This document shows, piece after piece, positions 1 through 7,116 of a stretch of DNA of 21,898 nt. Made by a program: the position numbers and the translations under genes. Each line of letters opens with the position of its first letter. The first letter of the stretch is position 1. Under the pieces are notes generated by a model. It was not told where the DNA came from. It did no database searches and saw only the letters and a program-made list of their open reading frames with translations. The stretch comes from an uncultured Clostridium sp. (GTDB lineage: Bacteria > Bacillota > Clostridia > TANB77 > CAG-508), in NCBI GenBank assembly GCA_900556865.1, contig USQS01000005.1, positions 1 to 21,898 on the forward strand, written 5' to 3'.

Positions 1-2
1 CA

Positions 3-737
3 CCTAATAACATTTTAGCAATTGAATATTTAAAAGCTCTAAAAAAAAATAAATCAAATATTGAACCAATTTTAATTGAGCGTAAAAATTCCGGACACTT
101 AAATCCAGATTACACTGGAACTTTTACAAGTAGTTCTTCAATTAGAAATATGATTAAAAACGGTCATTTTTCTAAATTAAAAGATGGTCTAACACCTAGT
201 TCTTATACTATTTTAAAAGAAGAAATTTCAAATGGAAATTTTGTAACCGACCTTGCAGAATTTGAAAAAATAATTTTATATAATCTACGTTTAATGCCTG
301 CTTATAAAATAAAAAATTTACCAGATGTTTCTGAAGGACTTGAAAATAGCATAAAAAAAGCAGCTTTTTCTTGTAATACTCTAGAAGAATTTATGAATAT
401 TGTTTGTACAAAAAGATATACTAAAACAAGAATAAATAGAATTTTATTATATTCTCTTCTTGGAATTACCAAAAAAGATATGTTAATATCAAAGAGAATT
501 TCGCCATATATACGTGTTTTAGGTTTTACTGAAAATGGAAAATCTCTATTAAGTAAATTAAATAATTCTGGCTTAAATGTTATAACATCTGTAAAAAAAT
601 TTTTAGATACAAATAACAATAAAAATCTAGAAAATTTAATAAATGAAGATATTTTAGCAACTAATGTTTACACTTTAGCTTTAAAAGGTACATTTCCCGG
701 TAATTTAGATCTTTCAAAAAGAATTGTTACAAAATAG
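3..737 (+). CDS. tmcAL: tRNA(Met) cytidine acetate ligase TmcAL, 3' part
   Basis: The open frame enters from the left edge, so the N-terminus with the nucleotide-binding HIGH-type motif is missing; about 244 residues remain. The first residues read PNNILAIEYLKAL, followed by ERKNSGHLNPDY and SSSSIRNMIKNG, characteristic of the HIGH-nucleotidyltransferase-like family once called YlbM. A helical C-terminal half follows, including KRYTKTRINRILLYSLLGI. TmcAL is known to use acetate and ATP to make N4-acetylcytidine at the wobble position (C34) of elongator tRNA-Met in the cytoplasm. An ATG at 150 is an internal methionine, since homology continues upstream of it in the same frame. A tRNA-Met(CAT) gene follows 55 bases downstream with its own promoter. 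The family call is by recognition of motifs, without a search. Confidence 0.88.
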   Translation, partial: PNNILAIEYLKALKKNKSNIEPILIERKNSGHLNPDYTGTFTSSSSIRNMIKNGHFSKLKDGLTPSSYTILKEEISNGNFVTDLAEFEKIILYNLRLMPAYKIKNLPDVSEGLENSIKKAAFSCNTLEEFMNIVCTKRYTKTRINRILLYSLLGITKKDMLISKRISPYIRVLGFTENGKSLLSKLNNSGLNVITSVKKFLDTNNNKNLENLINEDILATNVYTLALKGTFPGNLDLSKRIVTK

Positions 738-748
738 TATAAAAACTA

Positions 749-777
749 TTGACAAAACAAAGAAAAATGTATATAAT
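749..777 (+). promoter_or_regulatory. Consensus sigma-A promoter of tRNA-Met
   Basis: Perfect -35 TTGACA (749-754), 17-base spacer and perfect -10 TATAAT (772-777). The transcript would start near 784, about 9 bases before the tRNA. The -35 box begins 11 bases after the tmcAL stop, so the tRNA is transcribed independently of tmcAL. Confidence 0.9.
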
Positions 778-792
778 AGTTACTGTTGATAT

Positions 793-869
793 GGCGAAGT
801 AGCTCAGTTGGCTAGAGCACGCGGTTCATACCCGCGGTGTCGAGAGTTCGAATCTCCCCTTCGCTACCA
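793..869 (+). tRNA. tRNA-Met (anticodon CAT), probably elongator type
   Basis: Cloverleaf by eye: acceptor GGCGAAG (793-799) with CTTCGCT (859-865), including a terminal G-U pair; D arm GCTC...GAGC; anticodon stem CGCGG/CCGCG with loop TTCATAC (825-831); variable loop GTGTC; T arm GAGAG/CTCCC with loop TTCGAAT. Discriminator A866 and an encoded CCA (867-869). The G1-U72 start and D-arm sequence resemble elongator tRNA-Met of Firmicutes; a CAT anticodon could also belong to the lysidine-modified tRNA-Ile2, but the body fits Met better. One T-stem pair is an A-C mismatch. A second CCA follows at 870-872. Confidence 0.93.
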
Positions 870-890
870 CCAGTTTTTTCTTTATTTCTA

Positions 891-930
891 AAATGAGAAA
901 ATCTATAAACTAGATTTTCTCATTTTTTTT
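891..930 (+). terminator. Rho-independent terminator of tRNA-Met
   Basis: Perfect 15-bp inverted repeat, 891-905 with 911-925, loop TAAAC, and a T-run reaching 930. It ends the short tRNA transcript. Confidence 0.93.
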
Positions 931-1052
931 ATTAATAACATTAACACTATTAAAACATTTTAAATTCTCCTTCTTTGTTCGCGTGTTAAATTTACTTTGA
1001 AATTTTCTGTGCATTGTTATTATATTAATAGGAAAGTCCTATAGACTTTCCT
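931..1052. repeat. Dispersed intergenic repeat, copy 1
   Basis: About 122 bases that align with 15525-15649. Shared blocks include ATTAATAACATTA, ATTAAAACATTTTAAA, CTTTGTTCGCGTG, AAATTT and TGCATTG, and both copies end in a hairpin of the form AGGAA...TTCCT. In this copy the hairpin is AGGAAAGTC (1030-1038), loop CTATA, GACTTTCCT (1044-1052), and it lies just after the stop of the HD-domain gene (1058). No ORF is carried. I do not recognise the family. By eye roughly three quarters of positions agree between copies. Confidence 0.75.
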
Positions 1053-1057
1053 GATTT

Positions 1058-1828
1058 TTAATTAATAACAGTATCAATATAGCTTTTTGTTTTTTCATAA
1101 ATATTATTAAATCTAAATTTTGTTTCTTCATCTTTAAAGCAAAACCTTTTATATAAAGTTTCTATATATTGTTCTTTTTTTATATATATTAAACTATATT
1201 TATAATTAAAATCAAATATATATGCAAATTCACTAACTAAAACATCAAGTGGTGTTTTTCTCTGGTTATAAATTACTTCATTTTTTTCCATAAAACTTGT
1301 ATATATTTTATCAGATATTTTTTCCAATGATAAGTCCTCTTTTTCCCATTCTTCTTTTTTATCTGCATATGTTAAAATATGTAATATATCTATTTTATCT
1401 GCATCTCTTATTATTTTTGAATGTAGCTCTTCTTTCTCATTAGAAAATTTCATATCTACTCTTGCAACATTATGATTTAAAATTGCTGTTTTTATTATTT
1501 TATCATATTTATCGCTTACAATAAAATTTCTAATCCTATTATCTTCAAATAATACCTCTACTCCAAGAACGCCATGACTAACACTTCTTTGGTCCCAAAA
1601 AGTATTATATCTTTTTACCTGTTCAAATCTTCCTATGTCATGTAAAAGACCAATTAGTTCTGCAAGTTCTATATCTTCCCTGCTTAAATTTAAATTTATA
1701 GCTATTTGTTTTGCAATTTTTGAAACTCTTTTTATGTGGTCTACTTTTAATTTTATCATTTCGTTTTTTATATCATAATTTTTAATATATTCTTCAAATG
1801 CCAAATTAGCTCTAGTTATATCTATCAT
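1058..1828 (-). CDS. HD-domain phosphohydrolase family protein
   Basis: A 256-residue soluble protein with the full HD metal-binding series: H31, H63-D64 in GLLHDIGRFEQ, H85 in SVSHG, H119 in ILNHN and D142 in IRDADKIDIL. HD proteins use two metal ions to hydrolyse phosphate esters (often nucleotides); the substrate here cannot be read from the sequence. No second domain (GGDEF, RelA, tRNA nucleotidyltransferase) is present. The start ATG at 1828 is preceded by GGAGG 12 bases away. It follows a broken antitoxin gene by about 30 bases and was probably transcribed with it from an extended -10 promoter near 2130. HD domain certain by motif, substrate unknown. Confidence 0.85.
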   Translation of the reverse strand: MIDITRANLAFEEYIKNYDIKNEMIKLKVDHIKRVSKIAKQIAINLNLSREDIELAELIGLLHDIGRFEQVKRYNTFWDQRSVSHGVLGVEVLFEDNRIRNFIVSDKYDKIIKTAILNHNVARVDMKFSNEKEELHSKIIRDADKIDILHILTYADKKEEWEKEDLSLEKISDKIYTSFMEKNEVIYNQRKTPLDVLVSEFAYIFDFNYKYSLIYIKKEQYIETLYKRFCFKDEETKFRFNNIYEKTKSYIDTVIN

Positions 1829-1857
1829 TTTTATAAAAATCCTCCAGTATTTCTTTT

Positions 1858-2096
1858 TTAGAATTCATTTATTTCTTCTAACTCCTTAAATACTTCATCA
1901 GCTTTTACAGCTTTACCATTTTTAATTTGTTCTTCTGCTTTTAATAATTTTTTTCTATTTTTTCTTTTAATAATTTTTTCTTATATTCTTCCATACTCAT
2001 AAGTATTACATTATTTTTACTATTTTTACTTACTACAATCTCTCCATTTAAATTAATTGCTGTTTCTAATTCTTGTAAACTTGTCATTTATTGCAT
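1858..2096 (-). pseudogene. Phd/YefM-like antitoxin, broken by frameshift
   Basis: From ATG 2087 a frame runs for 48 codons (MTSLQELETAINLNGEIVV..., then VILMSMEEYKKKLLKEK) and stops at 1941-1943. The typical antitoxin C-terminus (KAEEQIKNGKAVKADEVF, ending before a stop at 1858-1860) continues in another frame. One extra base in the A7 run (T7 on plus, 1948-1954) would join the halves into about 75 residues. An in-frame ATG-CAA-TAA at 2096-2088 has better spacing to the AGAGGTGG ribosome binding site, suggesting that a nonsense change moved or destroyed the start as well. The sequence looks like the YefM/Phd group, which neutralise RelE/Doc-type toxins and repress their own promoter. No toxin gene follows; the next gene is the HD protein. 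Ribosomal or transcriptional slippage at A7 is an alternative to decay. Confidence 0.6.
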
Positions 2097-2127
2097 AAAA
2101 CCACCTCTTTCTCCTAAATCTATATTT

Positions 2128-2136
2128 ATTATAGCA
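2128..2136 (-). promoter_or_regulatory. Extended -10 promoter of antitoxin/HD unit
   Basis: On the minus strand TGCTATAAT (2136-2128) is a perfect extended -10. The -35 position 17 bases upstream is only AT-rich. Transcription would start near 2121, before the AGAGGTGG site of the antitoxin remnant. Confidence 0.6.
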
Positions 2137-2204
2137 CAAAACTTTAGATTTTAAAATATATTCTTTTATAGTTTGAAAAAATTTTATTTATTTAAAGTTT
2201 AGAA

Positions 2205-2242
2205 ACGGTCTTAAAATTTCACTTAATAAAATTTAAGACCGT
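2205..2242 (-). terminator. Hairpin after valS
   Basis: Long inverted repeat: ACGGTCTTAAA pairs perfectly with TTTAAGACCGT, with further A/T pairs in the loop. It lies 12 bases past the valS stop. The expected T-run on the minus strand is weak (TTCTAAAC), so it may be a terminator helped by distal T tracts (near 2174-2180) or an mRNA 3'-end stabiliser. Confidence 0.5.
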
Positions 2243-2253
2243 CCTTTAACTTG

Positions 2254-4872
2254 TCAATACTTTTTTAACATTTCCTTATATTTTTCTAACTTAGCTTTTT
2301 CTTGTTCAACTTTTTCTTTTGGTGCTTTACTCACAAAGCCTGGATTAGATAACATTTTTTCTGCTCTTTGGATTTCAAATTCAATTTTCTTCTTTTCTTC
2401 TTCTTTTCTTTTTTCTTCTTCTTCAAAATCTATTATTCCTTCTTGTGGCATATAAAGCTCAATTCCATCTTTTAATATGCTTATAGCATTTTCTTGAATA
2501 TTTTCCTTATTTTTTTGAATAATAAGATTTTTTCCGAAACCTAATTTTAGCATAAATCCTTTTGCTTCACTTAACTCTTTTTCATATTTCTCTGTTACGA
2601 AAATTAAATCCGCTTTTTTACTTGGATGAATATTCATTTTAGCACGTATGTTTCTTATATCTACTATTATTTCTTTTAATTTTTCCAAAAGTTCCTCTTC
2701 TTTTTCAAATTGAGTTTCTTTACTTACTTTTGGCCAGATAGATACCATTAAATCCTTATCATCTTTTTTTACTATATTTTCATATATTTTAGTAGTAACA
2801 AATGGCATAAATGGATGAAGCAACTTCATAGCAATTCCTAATACATAGTTTAATACATAACATACTTGAATTTTTTCTTCATAATCTTCTGAATAAATTC
2901 TTGATTTTGCCATTTCTATATACCAGTCACAAAATTCATCTCTTATGAAACTATAGATACTATCTAATGCAATACCTAAATCATAGTTTTCCAAATTTAC
3001 TGTAACCTTTGAAACTAACTTATTTAATTTATTTAGAATCCATTTATCTTCAATTTTCAAGTCTGATGAATTATAATTTAAAATATCTTCATCTTTTACT
3101 TCTTTTGAAGCATTTATCACAAATTTAGCTGCATTCCATATTTTATTTGAAAAATTTGAAGCTTGTTCTAATTTTTCTGGCATATATTTTATATCATTTC
3201 CCATTGTTGTTCCAGACAAAACGGAAAATCTTAAACTATCTGCACCATATTCATCAATTACTTCTAAAGGATCTATACCATTACCTAATGTTTTTGACAT
3301 TTTTCTTCCTTGGCTGTCTCTTATAATTCCATGTATTAATACATCTTTAAATGGCTCAACATCAGTAAACTCTAATCCTTGAGTCATCATTCTAGATACC
3401 CAAAAAGTTATTATATCAAAACCAGTAACTAACACATTTGTTGGGTAAAACCTTTTAAAATCTTCACTTTCTTTATTTGGCCAACCAAGTGTTGAAAATG
3501 GCCATAAAGCCGAACTAAACCATGTATCTAATGTATCTTCATCTTGCTTTAAGTTAGTTGAACCACATTTTTCACATTTTTCTGGTTTCACTTTTGCAAC
3601 ATTCATATGTTCACATTCTTGACAATAATATACTGGAATTCTATGTCCCCACCATAATTGACGTGAAATACACCAATCTTGAATATTATCTAACCAGTTA
3701 AAATATTGCTTTTCATATCTTTTTGGTACAAATTTTGTTTTTCCATCTCTTACACTATCAGCCGCTCTTTTTGCTAAATCTTTCATAGAGACAAACCATT
3801 GTATAGAAATTTTTGGCTCTATTGTTGATTTACATCTTTCACATTTGGTAACATTATGTGTATAATCTTCCGTTTTTACTAAAGCTCCTATTTCTTTTAG
3901 TTTCTCTACTATTTTTTTACGAGCTTCTAATAAATCCATTCCTTTATATTCAGGAACTAAATTTCCCATTTTATAATTTTCGTCAAATACTTCTATTACT
4001 TCTAAATTATGCCTTAACCCAGCTTGGTAATCATTCATGTCATGTGCAGGTGTGATTTTAACACAACCCGTTCCAAATTCTTTTTCAACAAACTCATCTG
4101 CAATTATTGGAATTTCTTTATTCATTATTGGAAGTATGCATTTTTTTCCAACTATTGATTTATATCTTTCATCACTTGGATGAACCGCAACTGCTGTATC
4201 TCCCAGCATTGTTTCTGGTCTAGTTGTTGCAACTTCTACATATCCTTCTTCTCCTACTATTTTATAGCGAATGTGCCATAAATGTGATGTTTCTTCTTTA
4301 TATTCAACTTCTGCATCTGATATAGATGTTTTACAACTTGGACAATAATTTACCATTTTTTTACCTTTATAAATTAGTCTTTTTCTATAAAGATCAATAA
4401 ATTGCTCTAAAACTGCTTGGTTCATTCCATCATCTAAAGTAAACCTATTTCTTTCCCAATCACATGAGCACCCAAGTTTTCTTTGCTGCTTTTGAATTAT
4501 TCCTCCATATTTATGTGTCCAATTCCATGCTTCTTCTAAAAATTTTTCTCTTCCTAATTCCTCTTTTGTTTTCCCTTCTTCTTTTATTTTTTGAACAACT
4601 TTCATTTCTGTAGATATAGCAGAATGGTCAGTTCCTGGAAGCCATAAGCAGTCATAGCCTTGCATTCTTTTAAATCTAATTAATACATCTTGAATTGTAT
4701 CATCTAGGGCATGTCCCATATGTAATTTTCCTGTAACATTTGGTGGTGGCATCATTATACAGTATGGCTCTTTATTTTCATCCATACTAGGTTTAAAATA
4801 ACCTTTTTCATCCCAATTTTTATACAATTCTTCTTCAAATTTTTTTGGCTCATATTTATTTTCTAAACTCAT
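2254..4872 (-). CDS. valS: Valyl-tRNA synthetase
   Basis: An 872-residue class I synthetase that charges tRNA-Val. Visible in order: PPPNVTGKLHMGHAL with the HIGH-type motif HMGH at 51-54; the catalytic stretch GTDHSAISTEM; zinc-type cysteine pairs CPSC, CERC and CQEC/CEKC; the editing domain with TTRPETMLGDTAVAVHP; the Rossmann end with GRKMSKTLGNGIDP (KMSKT at 524-528, threonine replacing the usual last serine); the anticodon-binding helices; and a C-terminal lysine/glutamate-rich coiled coil typical of ValRS. Length is normal. Ribosome binding site AAGGAGAG lies 6 bases before the ATG. Only 62 bases separate it from the gene upstream, leaving no room for a T-box, unlike ileS in this window. 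Confidence 0.97.
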   Translation of the reverse strand: MSLENKYEPKKFEEELYKNWDEKGYFKPSMDENKEPYCIMMPPPNVTGKLHMGHALDDTIQDVLIRFKRMQGYDCLWLPGTDHSAISTEMKVVQKIKEEGKTKEELGREKFLEEAWNWTHKYGGIIQKQQRKLGCSCDWERNRFTLDDGMNQAVLEQFIDLYRKRLIYKGKKMVNYCPSCKTSISDAEVEYKEETSHLWHIRYKIVGEEGYVEVATTRPETMLGDTAVAVHPSDERYKSIVGKKCILPIMNKEIPIIADEFVEKEFGTGCVKITPAHDMNDYQAGLRHNLEVIEVFDENYKMGNLVPEYKGMDLLEARKKIVEKLKEIGALVKTEDYTHNVTKCERCKSTIEPKISIQWFVSMKDLAKRAADSVRDGKTKFVPKRYEKQYFNWLDNIQDWCISRQLWWGHRIPVYYCQECEHMNVAKVKPEKCEKCGSTNLKQDEDTLDTWFSSALWPFSTLGWPNKESEDFKRFYPTNVLVTGFDIITFWVSRMMTQGLEFTDVEPFKDVLIHGIIRDSQGRKMSKTLGNGIDPLEVIDEYGADSLRFSVLSGTTMGNDIKYMPEKLEQASNFSNKIWNAAKFVINASKEVKDEDILNYNSSDLKIEDKWILNKLNKLVSKVTVNLENYDLGIALDSIYSFIRDEFCDWYIEMAKSRIYSEDYEEKIQVCYVLNYVLGIAMKLLHPFMPFVTTKIYENIVKKDDKDLMVSIWPKVSKETQFEKEEELLEKLKEIIVDIRNIRAKMNIHPSKKADLIFVTEKYEKELSEAKGFMLKLGFGKNLIIQKNKENIQENAISILKDGIELYMPQEGIIDFEEEEKRKEEEKKKIEFEIQRAEKMLSNPGFVSKAPKEKVEQEKAKLEKYKEMLKKY

Positions 4873-4909
4873 ATAAATCTCTCCTTATATAAATTTTCAT
4901 TTTATATAA

Positions 4910-4936
4910 AAATATAGCGACCTAATCGCTATATTT
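4910..4936 (-). terminator. Terminator between zinc-ribbon gene and valS
   Basis: Perfect 11-bp stem (4910-4920 with 4926-4936, loop of 5) followed on the minus strand by a T-run. It begins at the stop codon of the zinc-ribbon gene (4935-4937), so the stop is built into the stem. It should separate the efp cluster from valS, which then needs read-through or its own weak promoter in the AT-rich 38 bases that remain. Confidence 0.8.
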
Positions 4937-5387
4937 AATGACACCCATGGCAACCAGAACATCCTCCATGACAACCATTATCACTATCATCATCTGGATT
5001 TCCATTCCAATCTAATTCAATTGTATTGCCACATTCTGGGCATTTTATTTCATTAAATTGCTCATCAATTTCGGCATCAAACTCATAATTACAATATGGA
5101 CAAATAATTGCAAAATCCATATCATTTCCGTCATCATAAATATCTTGATACATTGTTTCATATTTTTCTTGAAGCTCTGTAAGCTTTTTTTCATTTTCTT
5201 CTTGTTTTTTTATTAATTTGTTTACTCTTTCTTCTTTAAAAGTCATTATATTTTCTATTTCATCAAGAAAAATATTTACAAAATCAATGCTTCTTTGTTT
5301 CATTGAATTTCGTTCATCTGGGTCTTTTACAATTTTATCAATATCTTTAATAAAGCTATTCACTTCTTCTTTTATGTTTTCTAACAT
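4935..5387 (-). CDS. Coiled-coil/zinc-ribbon protein of the efp cluster
   Basis: A 150-residue soluble protein of unknown function. Residues 1-85 are charged and helical, probably a coiled coil. A four-cysteine zinc ribbon follows, C96-PY-C99 and C116-PE-C119, then an acidic linker and an unusual tail GCHGGCSGCHGCH with four Cys and three His in the last 12 residues. Architecture and position (directly after efp, which follows an M24 peptidase) recall the small acidic zinc-ribbon proteins next to efp in clostridia such as C. difficile CD1247, though the N-terminus differs. A role with translation is suggested only by neighbours. The ATG at 5387 is 19 bases past the efp stop. Confidence 0.75.
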   Translation of the reverse strand: MLENIKEEVNSFIKDIDKIVKDPDERNSMKQRSIDFVNIFLDEIENIMTFKEERVNKLIKKQEENEKKLTELQEKYETMYQDIYDDGNDMDFAIICPYCNYEFDAEIDEQFNEIKCPECGNTIELDWNGNPDDDSDNGCHGGCSGCHGCH

Positions 5388-5406
5388 AAATCCTACCTTT
5401 CATATA

Positions 5407-5973
5407 TTATACTCTCTCCATGTATTCACATGTACGTGTATCAATTCTTAAAATGTCTCCAATATTAACAAACATAGGAACTTGAAGTTCTAATCCTGTT
5501 TCTAATTTTGCTGGTTTTCCAGAAGTTGTTGTTGTATTTCCTGCAAAACCTGGTTCTGTATATGTAACCTCTAATTCTACAAATATTGGAGGTTCAACTG
5601 CAAATACATTTCCTTTGTATGACAAGATTTTTACTTGCATATTTTCTTTTAAATATTTTAAGCAATCTCCTAATTTTTCCTTATTTAGTGGCATTTGATC
5701 ATATGTTTCATTATCCATAAAGTAGTATAAATCTCCATCATTATATAAATATTGCATTTCTTTTTTTTCAATTTCTGCTCCTGGATATTTATCAGATGGG
5801 TTAAATGTTTTTTCTAAAACTGCTCCTGATATAACATTTTTTAATTTTGTTCTAACAAATGCTGACCCCTTACCTGGTTTAACATGTTGAAACTCTACTA
5901 CTCTATATACATTTCCCTCCATTTCAAATGTTGTTCCATTTCTAAAATCTCCTGCTGAATAAACTGCTGCCAT
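5407..5973 (-). CDS. efp: Elongation factor P
   Basis: EF-P enters the ribosomal E site and relieves stalling at polyproline stretches. The 188 residues begin MAAVYSAGDFRNG and carry the KOW-like domain I with VKPGKGSAFVRTKLKN, where K35 corresponds to the modifiable loop lysine (K32 of B. subtilis). The C-terminal OB domains include the signature KPAKLETGLELQVPMFVNIGD and DTRTCEY. The ATG at 5973 has AAAGGAG 8 bases upstream; an in-frame TTG six codons earlier overlaps that site and is rejected. It sits between an M24 peptidase (39 bases upstream) and the zinc-ribbon gene, the conserved Firmicute order. No EF-P lysine-modifying gene is in the window. Confidence 0.97.
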   Translation of the reverse strand: MAAVYSAGDFRNGTTFEMEGNVYRVVEFQHVKPGKGSAFVRTKLKNVISGAVLEKTFNPSDKYPGAEIEKKEMQYLYNDGDLYYFMDNETYDQMPLNKEKLGDCLKYLKENMQVKILSYKGNVFAVEPPIFVELEVTYTEPGFAGNTTTTSGKPAKLETGLELQVPMFVNIGDILRIDTRTCEYMERV

Positions 5974-6012
5974 ATAAATTTCTCCTTTCAATTCTCAACT
6001 TTTTTTACAAAC

Positions 6013-7071
6013 TTAAATAATTATACACTCTTTATCCGATTCTGTCAAGGATATAGCACCTTTCTTGGTAACTAAAATGGTATCTTCTATTCTAACTCCA
6101 AAATTTCCAGCTATATAAATTCCGGGTTCATCTGTTATAATCATATTTTCCTTTAGGTTACTATCATTTTTTAGGTTAATTGCTGGGTCTTCATGAATTT
6201 CAAGGCCAACTCCATGACCTAAAGCATGAATTAAAGTTTGATTATTTAACTGAAAGTCACTTTCTACCGATTTAGTTAATTGTTTTATATTTGCACCTTC
6301 TCTAATATCATTTAATACTCTTTTTTGGTTTGATAAAACAAGATTATATACTTTCTTTTGCTCATAGGTTGGCTCTCCAACAAAAATTGTTCTTGTCATA
6401 TCTGAACAATAGCCATTTACTTTACATCCCATATCAATTGTTATAATATCTCTTTCTTTAATTTTCCTATCTGTTGGAACAGCATGTGGTTTAGATGAGT
6501 TTTCTCCTGAAGCAACAATTGTTTCAAAAGATTCGCCTTCGCTATGATCCCTATAAAAATCTTGTATTTTTTTTGCAATCTGTTTTTCTGTTAAACCTGG
6601 TTTTATATAATTTTTTATAAAATCAAAGCATTTATCCGTTATTTCACAAGCTGTTTTTATACTTGCAATTTCTTCTTCATCTTTTATCATTCTTAAATTT
6701 GCAAGTATTTCTCCTGCCTCAACAAAATTATTTATTTTAAATTTTCTAATATTTTCTTTATAGTCTGAATACGTTAAATATTTTTCTTCAAATCCTACAT
6801 TTTCACAAAACAAGAAGAAATTTTCATATTCATCTTTAGATATATTTTTTTGATCATCTATAATAATTTCATCAAATGGCGTAAGTATACTAGACACTTC
6901 TTCAATATATCTTCCATCTGTTATAAAAACATTTTCTTTTCTTGTAATTAATAATATTCCTTCTGCTTTTATTTTTGTTAAATATTTTATATTTATTGGG
7001 TTTGCTATTATCATGCCTTGCAAGTTTAATCCTGCCATTTTATTTCTTAATGCTTGTAATCTATCATTCAT
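6013..7071 (-). CDS. pepP: Xaa-Pro aminopeptidase, M24 family
   Basis: About 352 residues. The N-terminal creatinase-like domain starts MNDRLQALRNKMAGLNLQGM, followed by the pita-bread catalytic domain. The five metal ligands are visible: D in TIDMGCKVNG, D in CSDMTRT, H in ALGHGVGLEIHE, E in ITDEPGIY and E in GVRIEDT. These enzymes remove N-terminal residues before proline and use two metal ions. Start choice: ATG 7071 gives the usual family N-terminus, with AAGGA 12 bases upstream; an ATG at 7092 would add seven residues but has no ribosome binding site. It is first of the pepP-efp-zinc ribbon group. The pairing with EF-P, which acts at prolines, is a common Firmicute arrangement. Confidence 0.92.
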   Translation of the reverse strand: MNDRLQALRNKMAGLNLQGMIIANPINIKYLTKIKAEGILLITRKENVFITDGRYIEEVSSILTPFDEIIIDDQKNISKDEYENFFLFCENVGFEEKYLTYSDYKENIRKFKINNFVEAGEILANLRMIKDEEEIASIKTACEITDKCFDFIKNYIKPGLTEKQIAKKIQDFYRDHSEGESFETIVASGENSSKPHAVPTDRKIKERDIITIDMGCKVNGYCSDMTRTIFVGEPTYEQKKVYNLVLSNQKRVLNDIREGANIKQLTKSVESDFQLNNQTLIHALGHGVGLEIHEDPAINLKNDSNLKENMIITDEPGIYIAGNFGVRIEDTILVTKKGAISLTESDKECIII

Positions 7072-7116
7072 TTTGAATATCATTCCTTCCATAGAAAAGC
7101 TTGAAATTAGTCTTTT

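Noticed and set aside
302..619. Minus-strand open frame inside tmcAL
   Set aside because: Shadow of the tmcAL frame; no binding site or family resemblance.
931..1070. ATTAATAACA at 931-940 and 1061-1070 as a target-site duplication around the repeat
   Set aside because: The left copy is part of the repeat itself (also in copy 2), the right one is inside the HD gene end, and copy 2 has no such flank.
4873..4909. T-box in front of valS
   Set aside because: Only about 40 AT-rich bases lie between the terminator and the valS binding site; no specifier or T-box sequence fits.
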